Part shown: piece after piece, positions 44,776-53,340 of the stretch | Layout: every line of letters starts with the position of its first letter | Position numbering within the stretch: the first letter of the stretch is position 1 | NCBI RefSeq assembly: GCF_036057275.1 | Contig: NZ_CP107945.1 | Coordinates: 3,348,001 to 3,412,000, forward strand | DNA: 64,000 bases | Direction of reading: 5' to 3' | DNA from: Streptomyces sp. NBC_00390 | Lineage (GTDB): Bacteria > Actinomycetota > Actinomycetes > Streptomycetales > Streptomycetaceae | Position numbers and translations under genes: made by a program | The notes under the pieces: generated by a model | Told to the model about the DNA's origin: nothing | Database searches by the model: none | The model's input: the letters and a program-made list of their open reading frames with translations, nothing else

Positions 44776-44813
44776 GGCTCTCCTCGTTGAAAACGTGCGG
44801 GTGCGGGGTGGTG

Positions 44814-46430
44814 CTAACGCAGGCGCAGGGCCTTCATCGCCTTGAGGCTGACGCTCATGAACGCCGCGTACTTCTCGTCGTCCATCCCGAACGACGGGGC
44901 CAGGGGCAGCAGCCGCTGCTGGGCCACGGTCTGCGCCTCGGTGTACTTGAGGATGCCCTCGGAACCGTGGCGACGGCTGAGGCCGGAGTCCTTCATGCCG
45001 CCCATCGGCGACTGGACGCTGCCGTACGCGGGCGCGTACCCCTCGTTGATGTTGACGGTGCCCGTGCGCAGCTTGGCGGCGACCGCGTGGCCGCGCCTGC
45101 CGTCCTTGGTCCACACGCTCGAATTGAGGCCATAGGGGGTGGCGTTGGCCTGCTCGACGACCTTGTCCTCGTCCGTGAAGCGGTAGATGGACACGACCGG
45201 GCCGAACGTCTCCTCGTTGCACACGGCCATCGGCGCCTCGACACCGTCGAGGATGGTGGGCTCGAAGAAGTACGGGCCGATGTCGGGGCGCGCCGTGCCG
45301 CCCGCTACGAGGGTCGCGCCCTTGGCGACGGCCTCCTCGACGTGGCGGGTGACCGTCTCCAGCTGACGCTCGCCGACGAGGGAACCCATGTCGGCCCCGT
45401 AGGCGAGGGAGTTGCCGAGCCGCATCGCCTTCGTACGCGCCGCGAAACGCTCGACGAAGTCGTCGGCGATGGACTCGTGGACGTACAGCCGCTCGATGGA
45501 GATGCACAGCTGGCCGGCAGAGGAGAAGCAGGCGCGGACGGCTCCTGCGGCGGCCTTCTCGACATCGGCGTCGTGCAGCACCAGCATCGCGTTCTTGCCG
45601 CCGAGTTCGAGCGATACGCCGATCAGACGGGCCGCCGCGCCCTGGGCGACCTCGCGGCCGGTGCGGGTGGAGCCGGTGAAGGAGACGTAGTCGGCGTGCT
45701 TGACGACCTCGGGGCCGACGACCGGGCCCTCGCCTATGACGACCTGGAAGACGCCGGCGGGCAGGCCCGCCTCGATCAGCAGGTCGCGGGCCCACAGGGC
45801 GGTGAGCGCGGTCTCGGTGTCGGGCTTCATCACGACGGCGTTGCCGGAGACGAAGGCGGGCAGCGCGTCGCCGACGGAGAGCTCGAGCGGGTAGTTCCAG
45901 GGGGCGATCTGGCCCACGACCCCACGCGGCTGGCGCAGTTCGGTGGTCCTGGTCAGGACGGGGACGACGCCGGTGTGCCGCTTGGGCTTCAGGTACGCGG
46001 GAGCCTTGCGGCCGTAGTGGCGGGCCGCGACGGCGACGGCCAGCACCTCTTCGTGCGCGTGCAGCCGGGCCTTGCCGGTCTCCAGCTGGATCAGGTCGAG
46101 GACCTCGGCCTGGCGCTCGAGGACCAGGTCGTGGAAGCGCAGCAGCACGGCCGCCCGGGCGCGCGGCGATGTGGCGGCCCAGAGGGGCTGGGCGGCCCGG
46201 GCGCGCTCGAAGGCGGTGGCCACGTCCTCGGGGGTCGACTCCGGCAGGTCCGCCAGCTTCTCGCCGGTGAACGGTGTGTGGTTCGCGGTACGGCCGGAGC
46301 CGACCACATCACGGGTCAGCTGGGCGACCACCTCTGGGGTGACCACATCGGCGGCGGTGCGCACACCGGCCGGAGAGGCGGCCGTCGGATTGGTGCCGAG
46401 GGCGGCGGCGGGGGCCTTCGAGTCCGTCAT
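44814..46430 (-). CDS. gabD2: Succinate-semialdehyde dehydrogenase (NADP-type aldehyde dehydrogenase)
   Basis: The 538-residue aldehyde dehydrogenase has QIAPWNYPLELSVGDALPA, FTGSTRTGREV, catalytic Glu in SLELGGKNAM, catalytic Cys in AGQLCISIERL, and CNEETFGPVVS. It resembles the actinobacterial GabD2 group, which oxidises succinate semialdehyde to succinate for the TCA cycle. The ATG at 46430 has no ribosome site. A CATACT -10-like hexamer ends nine bases upstream, so the message may be leaderless. Two TGATCA palindromes lie upstream at 46506-46539. It heads a likely operon with the GMC oxidoreductase. Confidence 0.87.
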   Translation of the reverse strand: MTDSKAPAAALGTNPTAASPAGVRTAADVVTPEVVAQLTRDVVGSGRTANHTPFTGEKLADLPESTPEDVATAFERARAAQPLWAATSPRARAAVLLRFHDLVLERQAEVLDLIQLETGKARLHAHEEVLAVAVAARHYGRKAPAYLKPKRHTGVVPVLTRTTELRQPRGVVGQIAPWNYPLELSVGDALPAFVSGNAVVMKPDTETALTALWARDLLIEAGLPAGVFQVVIGEGPVVGPEVVKHADYVSFTGSTRTGREVAQGAAARLIGVSLELGGKNAMLVLHDADVEKAAAGAVRACFSSAGQLCISIERLYVHESIADDFVERFAARTKAMRLGNSLAYGADMGSLVGERQLETVTRHVEEAVAKGATLVAGGTARPDIGPYFFEPTILDGVEAPMAVCNEETFGPVVSIYRFTDEDKVVEQANATPYGLNSSVWTKDGRRGHAVAAKLRTGTVNINEGYAPAYGSVQSPMGGMKDSGLSRRHGSEGILKYTEAQTVAQQRLLPLAPSFGMDDEKYAAFMSVSLKAMKALRLR

Positions 46431-46505
46431 GGGGGCGAGAGTATGCCGCAATCGAAGCTTTGGGTACCCACCGGTAACAGCTTTTCACCACCCCCACACC
46501 ATCAC

Positions 46506-46539
46506 GCCAGTGATCACTGGCAGATAATGCCTGATCAGG
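46506..46539. promoter_or_regulatory. Paired TGATCA palindromes upstream of gabD2
   Basis: GCCAGTGATCACTGGC (46506-46521) is a perfect 16-bp palindrome and CCTGATCAGG (46530-46539) a perfect 10-bp one. Their TGATCA centres are 21 bp apart, two helical turns, on the same DNA face. They lie about 65-100 bases upstream of the predicted gabD2 transcript start, and are likely an operator for a dimeric regulator. Confidence 0.65.
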
Positions 46540-46544
46540 GGCTT

Positions 46545-48284
46545 TTACAAGCCCTCGATCTTCAAATGTGCCACAACGCGATCGAAAAGCAGATCGCCCT
46601 CCGGCGCCGCCCAGCCCTCCGCCGGGCCGGACACACGCAGCAGCCAGTAGACCTGCGCGGCCCCCTTGCCTGTGACGACGACGCGCTCCTGCCGGCGCAG
46701 CCGGACCGGGTCGTCGCTCGAGTCGCTGTACGGCACGTAGTCGACGCGCGTGTCGAAGGCACGAGCGCCCTGCTGGGTGGCCGACGTGGACGTCACGTCC
46801 TGGTCCTTGATGTCGGTGCCGTTCTTGCCGCCCTTCTCGTAGTAGTCGGCCCAGACCGCCGCGTCCGGCGCGAGTTCGTCCTCCACCGCCGCCGTCTCCA
46901 CGCGCTCGATGTAGACCTGGAAGACGCCACTGGGGTCTCCGTACGTGACGCTGGTGCCCTCGTCGCCCTCGACCCGTTCGTAGTCGGAAGGCACGGCGAT
47001 GCTCGCCGCGACCACCTCGCGTTCGGGACGGATCTCCCAGCCCGCCGGGATCTCGTCGCCGCCGAAGGGAGCGGCGAAGATCAGGACGAGTGCCACGGCC
47101 GCTGCCAGCAGACCGCCGCCGAGCCCGTACTGCGCCGCGCGGTTGCCGTGCAGCACCGGCGGCACCCATCGGCTGCCACCCCCTGCCCCTGAGCCGGTCG
47201 TCCCGGCGCCGCTGCCCCCGAAGAGGTTCGTCGCATCGAGCGCGGCCGCGGGCGGCTGAGAGACCGATTCCAGGGTCTGCCGGATCTCGGTGGCGTCGGG
47301 CCGCATCGCCGGGTCCTTGCGCAGCAACTGCATGACCAGCGTGCCGAAGGCGCCGGAGCCTCGGGCAGGCATCTGCGGTTCGGCGGAGAGCACTGCCTGA
47401 AGCGTGGCGGGCGTGCTGGAACGGCGGTACGGGGACATGCCCTCGACCGCCGCGTACAGCACGACCCCCAGTGACCACAGGTCGGACTCGGGCCCCGGGT
47501 GCCGGCCCAGCACGCGCTCGGGGGCGATGAATTCCGGCGAGCCGACGAATGCCCCCGTCTCGGTCAGCCCCTGTTCGCCCTCCACCTGTGCGATGCCGAA
47601 GTCGGTGAGCACGACCCGGTCGCCGCGCCCCAGCAGGACGTTGTCCGGCTTCACATCGCGGTGCAGTACGCCCGCCTCGTGCGCCGCGGACAGCGCCCCG
47701 AGCACGGCGAGCCCGATCCTGGCCGCCTCGCGCACATCGAGGGTGCCGTCCCGCAGCCGGTCGGCGAGCGACTGGCCGTTCACCAGCTCCATCACGATCC
47801 ACGGCTTGGCGTCCTCGATGACCACGTCGTGCATGGTGACGACGGCCGGATGGTCGATCCGGGCCGCGGCGCGCGCCTCGCGCTGCATCCGCAGATGGAC
47901 ACGCTCGCGTTCGCGTTCGCTCAAGTGGTCCGGTACGCGGGGCTCCTTGACCGCGACATCCCGGTCGACAACCTGGTCCCGGGCCCGCCAGACCGTGCCC
48001 ATGCCGCCATGGCCGAGGCGCTCGAGAAGTTGGTAGCGGCCGCCGATCAGGCGCCCGACGGACGGGTCGCCGGGCGCATCGCCGACCGCGGGGGTACGGG
48101 GCGCGGAGGCGGACAGTCCGGCGGGCAGCCCGCCCGCCTCGGTGGGCGGGTACGCCGTAGGCCGCTGCTGCTCGGGCAACCCGGGCGCCTGGGGCACATC
48201 GGGAGCGCCGAGTGCGTCACGTGCCTTCGGCGGCTGAAGCCCATAGCTGGTCGGCTCGTTCACCCGTCCCCCATCGTTGGTCAT
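46545..48284 (-). CDS. Membrane Ser/Thr protein kinase 1
   Basis: The 579-residue kinase has a disordered Pro-rich start, then a PknB-type kinase domain (about 73-340): Gly loop LGHGGMGTV, VAVKE Lys, HRDVKPDNVLL, and DFGIAQVEG, all intact. A Ser/Pro linker, one membrane helix (about 390-412) and a C-terminal extracellular domain of about 165 residues follow. ATG at 48284 has GAGG upstream. It is the last of four tandem kinases on this strand. Substrates and signal are unknown. Confidence 0.93.
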   Translation of the reverse strand: MTNDGGRVNEPTSYGLQPPKARDALGAPDVPQAPGLPEQQRPTAYPPTEAGGLPAGLSASAPRTPAVGDAPGDPSVGRLIGGRYQLLERLGHGGMGTVWRARDQVVDRDVAVKEPRVPDHLSERERERVHLRMQREARAAARIDHPAVVTMHDVVIEDAKPWIVMELVNGQSLADRLRDGTLDVREAARIGLAVLGALSAAHEAGVLHRDVKPDNVLLGRGDRVVLTDFGIAQVEGEQGLTETGAFVGSPEFIAPERVLGRHPGPESDLWSLGVVLYAAVEGMSPYRRSSTPATLQAVLSAEPQMPARGSGAFGTLVMQLLRKDPAMRPDATEIRQTLESVSQPPAAALDATNLFGGSGAGTTGSGAGGGSRWVPPVLHGNRAAQYGLGGGLLAAAVALVLIFAAPFGGDEIPAGWEIRPEREVVAASIAVPSDYERVEGDEGTSVTYGDPSGVFQVYIERVETAAVEDELAPDAAVWADYYEKGGKNGTDIKDQDVTSTSATQQGARAFDTRVDYVPYSDSSDDPVRLRRQERVVVTGKGAAQVYWLLRVSGPAEGWAAPEGDLLFDRVVAHLKIEGL

Positions 48285-48383
48285 GCTCACATCCTCAAGC
48301 AAAGCCCGGGACCGATGCCACCGGCGCCGGACACCGGATGCACACCCGTGACAGTCCGCCCGGACGGACTGCCACCGCCCTGG

Positions 48384-50111
48384 TCAGGCCGGCGGCCGCC
48401 AACCGCGCAGCATGATGTCGAACTGCTGCCGCGTCGTGGCCCAGTCCGAGGCGGGACCGGACATGTAGAGGGCGTACTCGGTGCCGTCGTCCTCGTTGTA
48501 CATCTGGTCGATGGCGCGCCGCTTGCCCGGGTGTTCCTTGGTCTCGGTCCAGGTGAACTCCCAGAGCGCGGACTGCGTCTGGTCGCGGAAGGTGTTGGCG
48601 TGCAACTGCAGGCGCTTGTACTCCGGCAGCCGCTTCTCGAGATTCTTCTGGATGTCCAGCATGTGCATGTACGGGTTCTCGAAGTCGGGTGCCGGGTCGA
48701 TGCTGATCCGGATGCGGTGCTTGCCGTTGTCGGGTGTGTAGTCGATCTGATTGCCGTCCGCCTGACGCGTCCAGCCGTCGGGGACCCACAGGCTGAATCC
48801 CTCCGGGTCGTCGACGCGCTGCCAGCCCTCCGGTACGGCCGAGGAGTTGGCCGGCTTCGAGGTCGGTTTCCGGGTCGGCTTCGGGTGCGGCTCGGTGCGT
48901 ACACCTGAACCGTTGCCGCCGCCGTACTCCATGACCAGCAGGCCTGCGCCGCCGCCGACCACCGCGGCGAGCACGGCGACGAGAGCGACCATGCGCAGCC
49001 GGGCGCCGCGGCGCCGCTGAGGGGGTGCGGGGGCGAGCGTGACCACGGGCGCGGGTGCCGGCGAACCGGACGGCCCTCTTCCGGCCGCGGAGCCGGAGCC
49101 AGGTCCGGAACCCGGGCCGGAGGAACCCGAGCCCGATACGGAACCCGGGCCGGCCACGGCACCTGAACGCGCCCCTGACCCTGCCGTGTGTTCCGGGGCG
49201 TTGTACGTCCAGCCCGGCTGCGTCATCCGCTCGGTCGTCCGCCGGGTCGGCGCGCCCGTGGAGGTCGTGACGGACGTTCCGTCCGCCATGGCCTCGGACA
49301 GCATCCGCTCGGCCTCCGCCGCCGAGGGCCGGGCCGCCGGATCCTTCTGCAGCAGCGCGAGGATCACGGGTGCGAGCCGCCCCGCCCGCTCCGGGTACGG
49401 CGGCTCGTCGTCCACCACGGCCTGCATCGTGGCAAGCGGCGACGAACGGCGGAAGGGCGACTCGCCCTGCACCGCCGCGAACAACGTCGCGCCCAGCGAC
49501 CACAGGTCGGACGCGGGCCCGGGATCGTGGCCGCGCACCCGCTCCGGCGCGAGGTAGTCGATCGATCCGACGATCTCGCCGGTCCTGGTGATCGTCGAGT
49601 CACCCTCGATCGCCGCGATCCCGAAGTCCGTGATCAGCGCGCGGCCGTCGCCGTTGATCAGCACGTTGGCGGGCTTGATGTCGCGGTGCAGCACCCCGGC
49701 GGCGTGTGCGGCGGTCAGTGCCCGCAGGATGTACCGGCCGATCCGGGCCGCGTCCGTCTCGTGGATGTGCCCTGACGTCTTGGCGAGGCCGGCGAGCGAA
49801 GGACCGTCGACGTACTGCATGACGATCCAGGGCCGGTCGTCGTGTTCGAGCACGTCATGAACGGTGACGACACAAGGGTGGCTGATCCGGGCCGCGGCCC
49901 GGGCCTCCTTCTGCGTGCGGGCATGCAGAACGATCCGGTCGGCCTCGGAGACATACCGTCCGGCCGTCAACTCCTTGACGGCGACCACTCTGTGTAGCAC
50001 TTCGTCGTGCGCGCGCCAGACCTTGCCCATGCCGCCGCTGCCGATGGTCTCGCTCAGCCGGTACCGCCCGGCAAGCAGCAGACCCGCGCCCGTGCTGTAT
50101 GTGTCTTCCAC
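48384..50111 (-). CDS. Membrane Ser/Thr protein kinase 2
   Basis: The 575-residue kinase has an intact domain (about 13-275): IGSGGMGKV, VAVKE, HRDIKPANVLI and DFGIAAIEG. A long Gly/Ser/Pro linker (about 285-370), one membrane helix (about 380-402), and a C-terminal extracellular domain with EGFSLWVPDGW follow. It starts with GTG at 50111 with GGGGGAC just upstream. It lies 99 bases before kinase 1 and 183 bases after the pseudokinase gene. Confidence 0.93.
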   Translation of the reverse strand: MEDTYSTGAGLLLAGRYRLSETIGSGGMGKVWRAHDEVLHRVVAVKELTAGRYVSEADRIVLHARTQKEARAAARISHPCVVTVHDVLEHDDRPWIVMQYVDGPSLAGLAKTSGHIHETDAARIGRYILRALTAAHAAGVLHRDIKPANVLINGDGRALITDFGIAAIEGDSTITRTGEIVGSIDYLAPERVRGHDPGPASDLWSLGATLFAAVQGESPFRRSSPLATMQAVVDDEPPYPERAGRLAPVILALLQKDPAARPSAAEAERMLSEAMADGTSVTTSTGAPTRRTTERMTQPGWTYNAPEHTAGSGARSGAVAGPGSVSGSGSSGPGSGPGSGSAAGRGPSGSPAPAPVVTLAPAPPQRRRGARLRMVALVAVLAAVVGGGAGLLVMEYGGGNGSGVRTEPHPKPTRKPTSKPANSSAVPEGWQRVDDPEGFSLWVPDGWTRQADGNQIDYTPDNGKHRIRISIDPAPDFENPYMHMLDIQKNLEKRLPEYKRLQLHANTFRDQTQSALWEFTWTETKEHPGKRRAIDQMYNEDDGTEYALYMSGPASDWATTRQQFDIMLRGWRPPA

Positions 50112-50294
50112 GTCCCCCGCCCATTCCTTGGGTTCCCAGGTTACGGAGGGGATGTACGAACGCGAACCCTAGGGCGCTCAAGTGACCTGTCCGTAATGCG
50201 TGCACCGCTCCCGGACGGCCACGCTGCGTGACCTGCACCCGAGTTGACGCCGGAGCAGACGCCCGAGCTGACGCCGCGGACCGGGTCCTGGGCC

Positions 50295-53213
50295 TCAGCG
50301 CGTGGCGCGGTACGTGGCCGTGGCCTGCTCGTAGATCTCGGTCACTTTGTCGCGTTGCTCCTCGGGGCCGATCACCTGGATCACGTGATAGGCGTCCCCG
50401 ACGATCAGGGCGAGGTTGCGTACATAAACGTTGCGGCCATTGCTGTCCTGCCAGGTGAACTGACCTTCTGCCATGGACTGTTGACCCACATCGATCCGCC
50501 GCAGCCCGGTCGCCCCGGCCCAGGACGAGTCCCGGAACGGCTGCAACTCCCGTTCCTTGTCACGCTGGTAGACGAGCGGGTCGTCGCCGCCCTCCTTCAC
50601 GGAGTCCCGGCCTGGTACGACGATCAGCGTGAAGTCACCGCCGTTGTAGCGGACTTGGCCGACGTCGTTGATGGGCCGCCGCTGCCAGGTCCTGTCGACC
50701 GCCACCTGGAAACCCTCGGCGTCCTTGCGCAGCACATAGCCGTCGGGCAGGTCGCCGGCCGGGGCCGAGGTCTGGGGCTGCTGCGATCCGGGAGTGGCGG
50801 TCGCGGGCGCACTGGGCGCCGGCTGCGGGCTCCCCTGGGCCGTGCGGCCCGGGCCCGGGCTCGTCGGGGACGGCTGCGCGCCGCTCTTGTTCCCCTGCGA
50901 CCCGGCCTTGGGCATGAACAGCACGGCATAGGCGATCGCCGCCACCAGCGCCAGCAGGATCAACAGCAGGAGAGTGCGGCCGAGCGAGCGCGGCCCCCGC
51001 CCCGCACGTTCCTTGGAGCTCTGGTGACGGTGACGGCCGTGGAGCATCTGCGGAGCTGCGGGACGGCGCCTGCGGACCAGTTCGCCCCTGCGGCGTACGA
51101 CAGGCAGCCTGCTGCCGCCGACGGCGCCCGCGGGCAGGGGCACGACGTCCATGCCTGCCTCGGGCTCGGGCGCGGACCGCACGAGGGAGCGCAGCCAGCC
51201 GCGCAGTTCCTCGAAGTCCGGGCGCTCCGTGGGGTCCTGTCGCAGCAGCGATTCGACGACCGGCCGCAGCGGACCGCACTCTTCCGCGAAGGCGGGCGGC
51301 TCGGAGCACACGAGCTGTACCAGTTCGGCCGCGCTCTCCTCGGGGTACGGGGCATGGCCCTGAACGGCCCGGAAGAGCAGCGCGCCGAGCGCCCACAGGT
51401 CGGTGGCGGGGCCGACGGGGGCGGCCAGCTGCCAGTTCTCGTGGACCGCGCCCGCCTGTTCGGGCGCCCAGCGCTCGGTGACGGCGCCGACGACCGCGAT
51501 GCGGGCCTGGCGGGCGCGTTCGGCGGCGAGTGGAGTGGCGGGGCCGCGGTAGACGGTGGCCTCGCCCGGCGCGACGATCTCGTCCCAGCGTCCGGGCAGG
51601 GCACCGGTGCGGGCAGCGGCGGGCAGGCGATCGGCGTCGGCGCGCGGGGCGTCCCGGCCGCTGCCGCCCCGGTCCCGGCTTCCGGCCGCGGTACCGCGGG
51701 GGCCAGGGGCCTCGCCTGCGCGGGCGCCGGGCAGGGCGGGACGGACGCCGCCGTACGGAGTACCGCCGGGCTGCGTAGCGCCAGGCCGCTCGAGGGCGGG
51801 CCTCGGCGCACCGCCGGGGCCTGAGCTCCGGTCGGCCCGGGGCCCGCCACCGTACGGCGGTTCAGTGCCGCCCTGACCAGCGTGGCCGCCGTCCCGGACG
51901 GACCGGCGCGCGGCCTCGTAGCCGTCGCGCGCGGGTTGGCGTCCGCTCTCGGCGGACGCCTGCCGCACGCCGTAGGGATCGTCCCCGTACCGCGCGCCGG
52001 GCAGCGCCGGCCGAGCTCCCCCGTACGGACCCCCGCCGCCGCCCGCCGGTACGGCACGAGGGCCCTCGCTGCCCGGGAACGGGGAGTCGTGCCATGTGCC
52101 GGCCAGCCTGGCGTGGCCGGGACCGGGGTCGTACCCGCCGAAGTCGTCGTAGTCGTCGTCGCCGTCGTGGACAGGGCCGTAGACGACGCCCTCCTCGTCT
52201 CCGTCCTCGTAACGGAACCGCTCAGGGCGCACCTCGTCGGGGCGTCTGGCCCACCAGTCGGGGTCGAGGCCGTTCTGGACGGGACCGTCCGCTGCGCCAC
52301 CGGGGGCGCCGCCCCGGCGCTGGTCCTCGGTGACGCGTGCCCCTGCCCGCGCGCCCGCGCGGTACGCGGCGATCGCGCCTGCCCGCGCGGCACGGACATC
52401 CGGCACTCCGCCCCGTGAGTCCGGGGCCGTCTGACCGGGCAGCACAGGGCGCACCGGTCCGCCGTACCCGTCGTCGTCGCGTTGGGGGCCGGTGTCGTGG
52501 TGGTTGTCGGGCTCGGGGCCATCGTCGTACGCGGGGTCGTCGTCGTACGCGGGGTCGTCGTCGGCCGGGTCTGCCCCTGGCCCCTGCTCGCCGAAGCCGT
52601 CCGTGTCCGCGTCGGGCGCCGGTGCGGGGGCGTACCCGCACAGCGCCTCCTCGGCAGCGCCCGAGGCCAGCCCGGTCAGCACCACACGCCCGTCGTCACA
52701 GACGAGCACCGTGCGGACGGTGATGTTCCGGTGGGTCCAGCCGTGCGCATGCAGCGCCCGCAGCGCGGTGAGGACGTCGGAGGCGACCTCCGCCGCCCGG
52801 TAAGGGTTCAGCGGCTTCTCGGCGAGCAGGGCGGCAAGCGGCCGGGCGGCGACGCGCTCGCTCACGATCCAGAGCGAACCGTCCTCGGCGAAGACGTCGA
52901 AGACCTGGTCCAGGCGCGGATGATCGGGGATCTGGGCGGCGGCCTGCGCAGCCTCCACGGCCCGGCGCACCGCAGGGTCCGCCGGCCTGCGTGTGCTACG
53001 CCCGTGGGCCTGTCGTGCCACGGCCGTCCCGGCCGGGCCGTCCATGTCGATCACTTCGGCGTCCACGACCTCCGGCAACGGCACCTGCCGTACCAGGACT
53101 TCCTGACCGCTGTAGGTGTCGAAGGCCCGGGTCTCGACCAGTTCGAACGCGTCCGAAGGCGGCAGCGGAAGGCGGTAGCGGTCGGCGAGCACCCTTCCCG
53201 CGTAGTCGTCCAC
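50295..53213 (-). CDS. Membrane pseudokinase related to the flanking Ser/Thr kinases
   Basis: The 972-residue protein has a kinase fold that lacks the catalytic residues. There is no Gly loop, Arg42 replaces the VAVK Lys, HRN (161-163) replaces HRD, and TGL (180-182) replaces DFG. A disordered Arg/Gly/Asp/Tyr-rich insert of about 380 residues splits the fold before the APE-containing C-lobe (WAPEQAG, ATDLWALG). A membrane helix and an extracellular domain like those of the neighbours follow. GTG at 53213 has GGGGAGG five bases upstream. It is probably a scaffold or allosteric partner of the adjacent active kinases. Confidence 0.85.
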   Translation of the reverse strand: MDDYAGRVLADRYRLPLPPSDAFELVETRAFDTYSGQEVLVRQVPLPEVVDAEVIDMDGPAGTAVARQAHGRSTRRPADPAVRRAVEAAQAAAQIPDHPRLDQVFDVFAEDGSLWIVSERVAARPLAALLAEKPLNPYRAAEVASDVLTALRALHAHGWTHRNITVRTVLVCDDGRVVLTGLASGAAEEALCGYAPAPAPDADTDGFGEQGPGADPADDDPAYDDDPAYDDGPEPDNHHDTGPQRDDDGYGGPVRPVLPGQTAPDSRGGVPDVRAARAGAIAAYRAGARAGARVTEDQRRGGAPGGAADGPVQNGLDPDWWARRPDEVRPERFRYEDGDEEGVVYGPVHDGDDDYDDFGGYDPGPGHARLAGTWHDSPFPGSEGPRAVPAGGGGGPYGGARPALPGARYGDDPYGVRQASAESGRQPARDGYEAARRSVRDGGHAGQGGTEPPYGGGPRADRSSGPGGAPRPALERPGATQPGGTPYGGVRPALPGARAGEAPGPRGTAAGSRDRGGSGRDAPRADADRLPAAARTGALPGRWDEIVAPGEATVYRGPATPLAAERARQARIAVVGAVTERWAPEQAGAVHENWQLAAPVGPATDLWALGALLFRAVQGHAPYPEESAAELVQLVCSEPPAFAEECGPLRPVVESLLRQDPTERPDFEELRGWLRSLVRSAPEPEAGMDVVPLPAGAVGGSRLPVVRRRGELVRRRRPAAPQMLHGRHRHQSSKERAGRGPRSLGRTLLLLILLALVAAIAYAVLFMPKAGSQGNKSGAQPSPTSPGPGRTAQGSPQPAPSAPATATPGSQQPQTSAPAGDLPDGYVLRKDAEGFQVAVDRTWQRRPINDVGQVRYNGGDFTLIVVPGRDSVKEGGDDPLVYQRDKERELQPFRDSSWAGATGLRRIDVGQQSMAEGQFTWQDSNGRNVYVRNLALIVGDAYHVIQVIGPEEQRDKVTEIYEQATATYRATR

Positions 53214-53340
53214 GGCGCCTCCCCACGTGCGCGCTGTCCCCCGGTCCGTCCGGAAACCGCACGTAGCCGTCAATTCCGGTCGCTCAACGGCCCCTTGTCG
53301 CTGCGTACCGTCCGCGACCTCTCACAATACGTGCCCTTGG

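Noticed and set aside
42964..45795. A single 943-codon reading of the GMC gene extending through the dehydrogenase gene
   Set aside because: The upstream part is an Arg/Gly-rich shadow of the dehydrogenase frame. The ATG at 44775 has a good ribosome site and the FAD motif follows it.
44787..47192. An 801-codon plus-strand frame
   Set aside because: It is antisense to the dehydrogenase and kinase 1 genes and shows only high-GC shadow composition.
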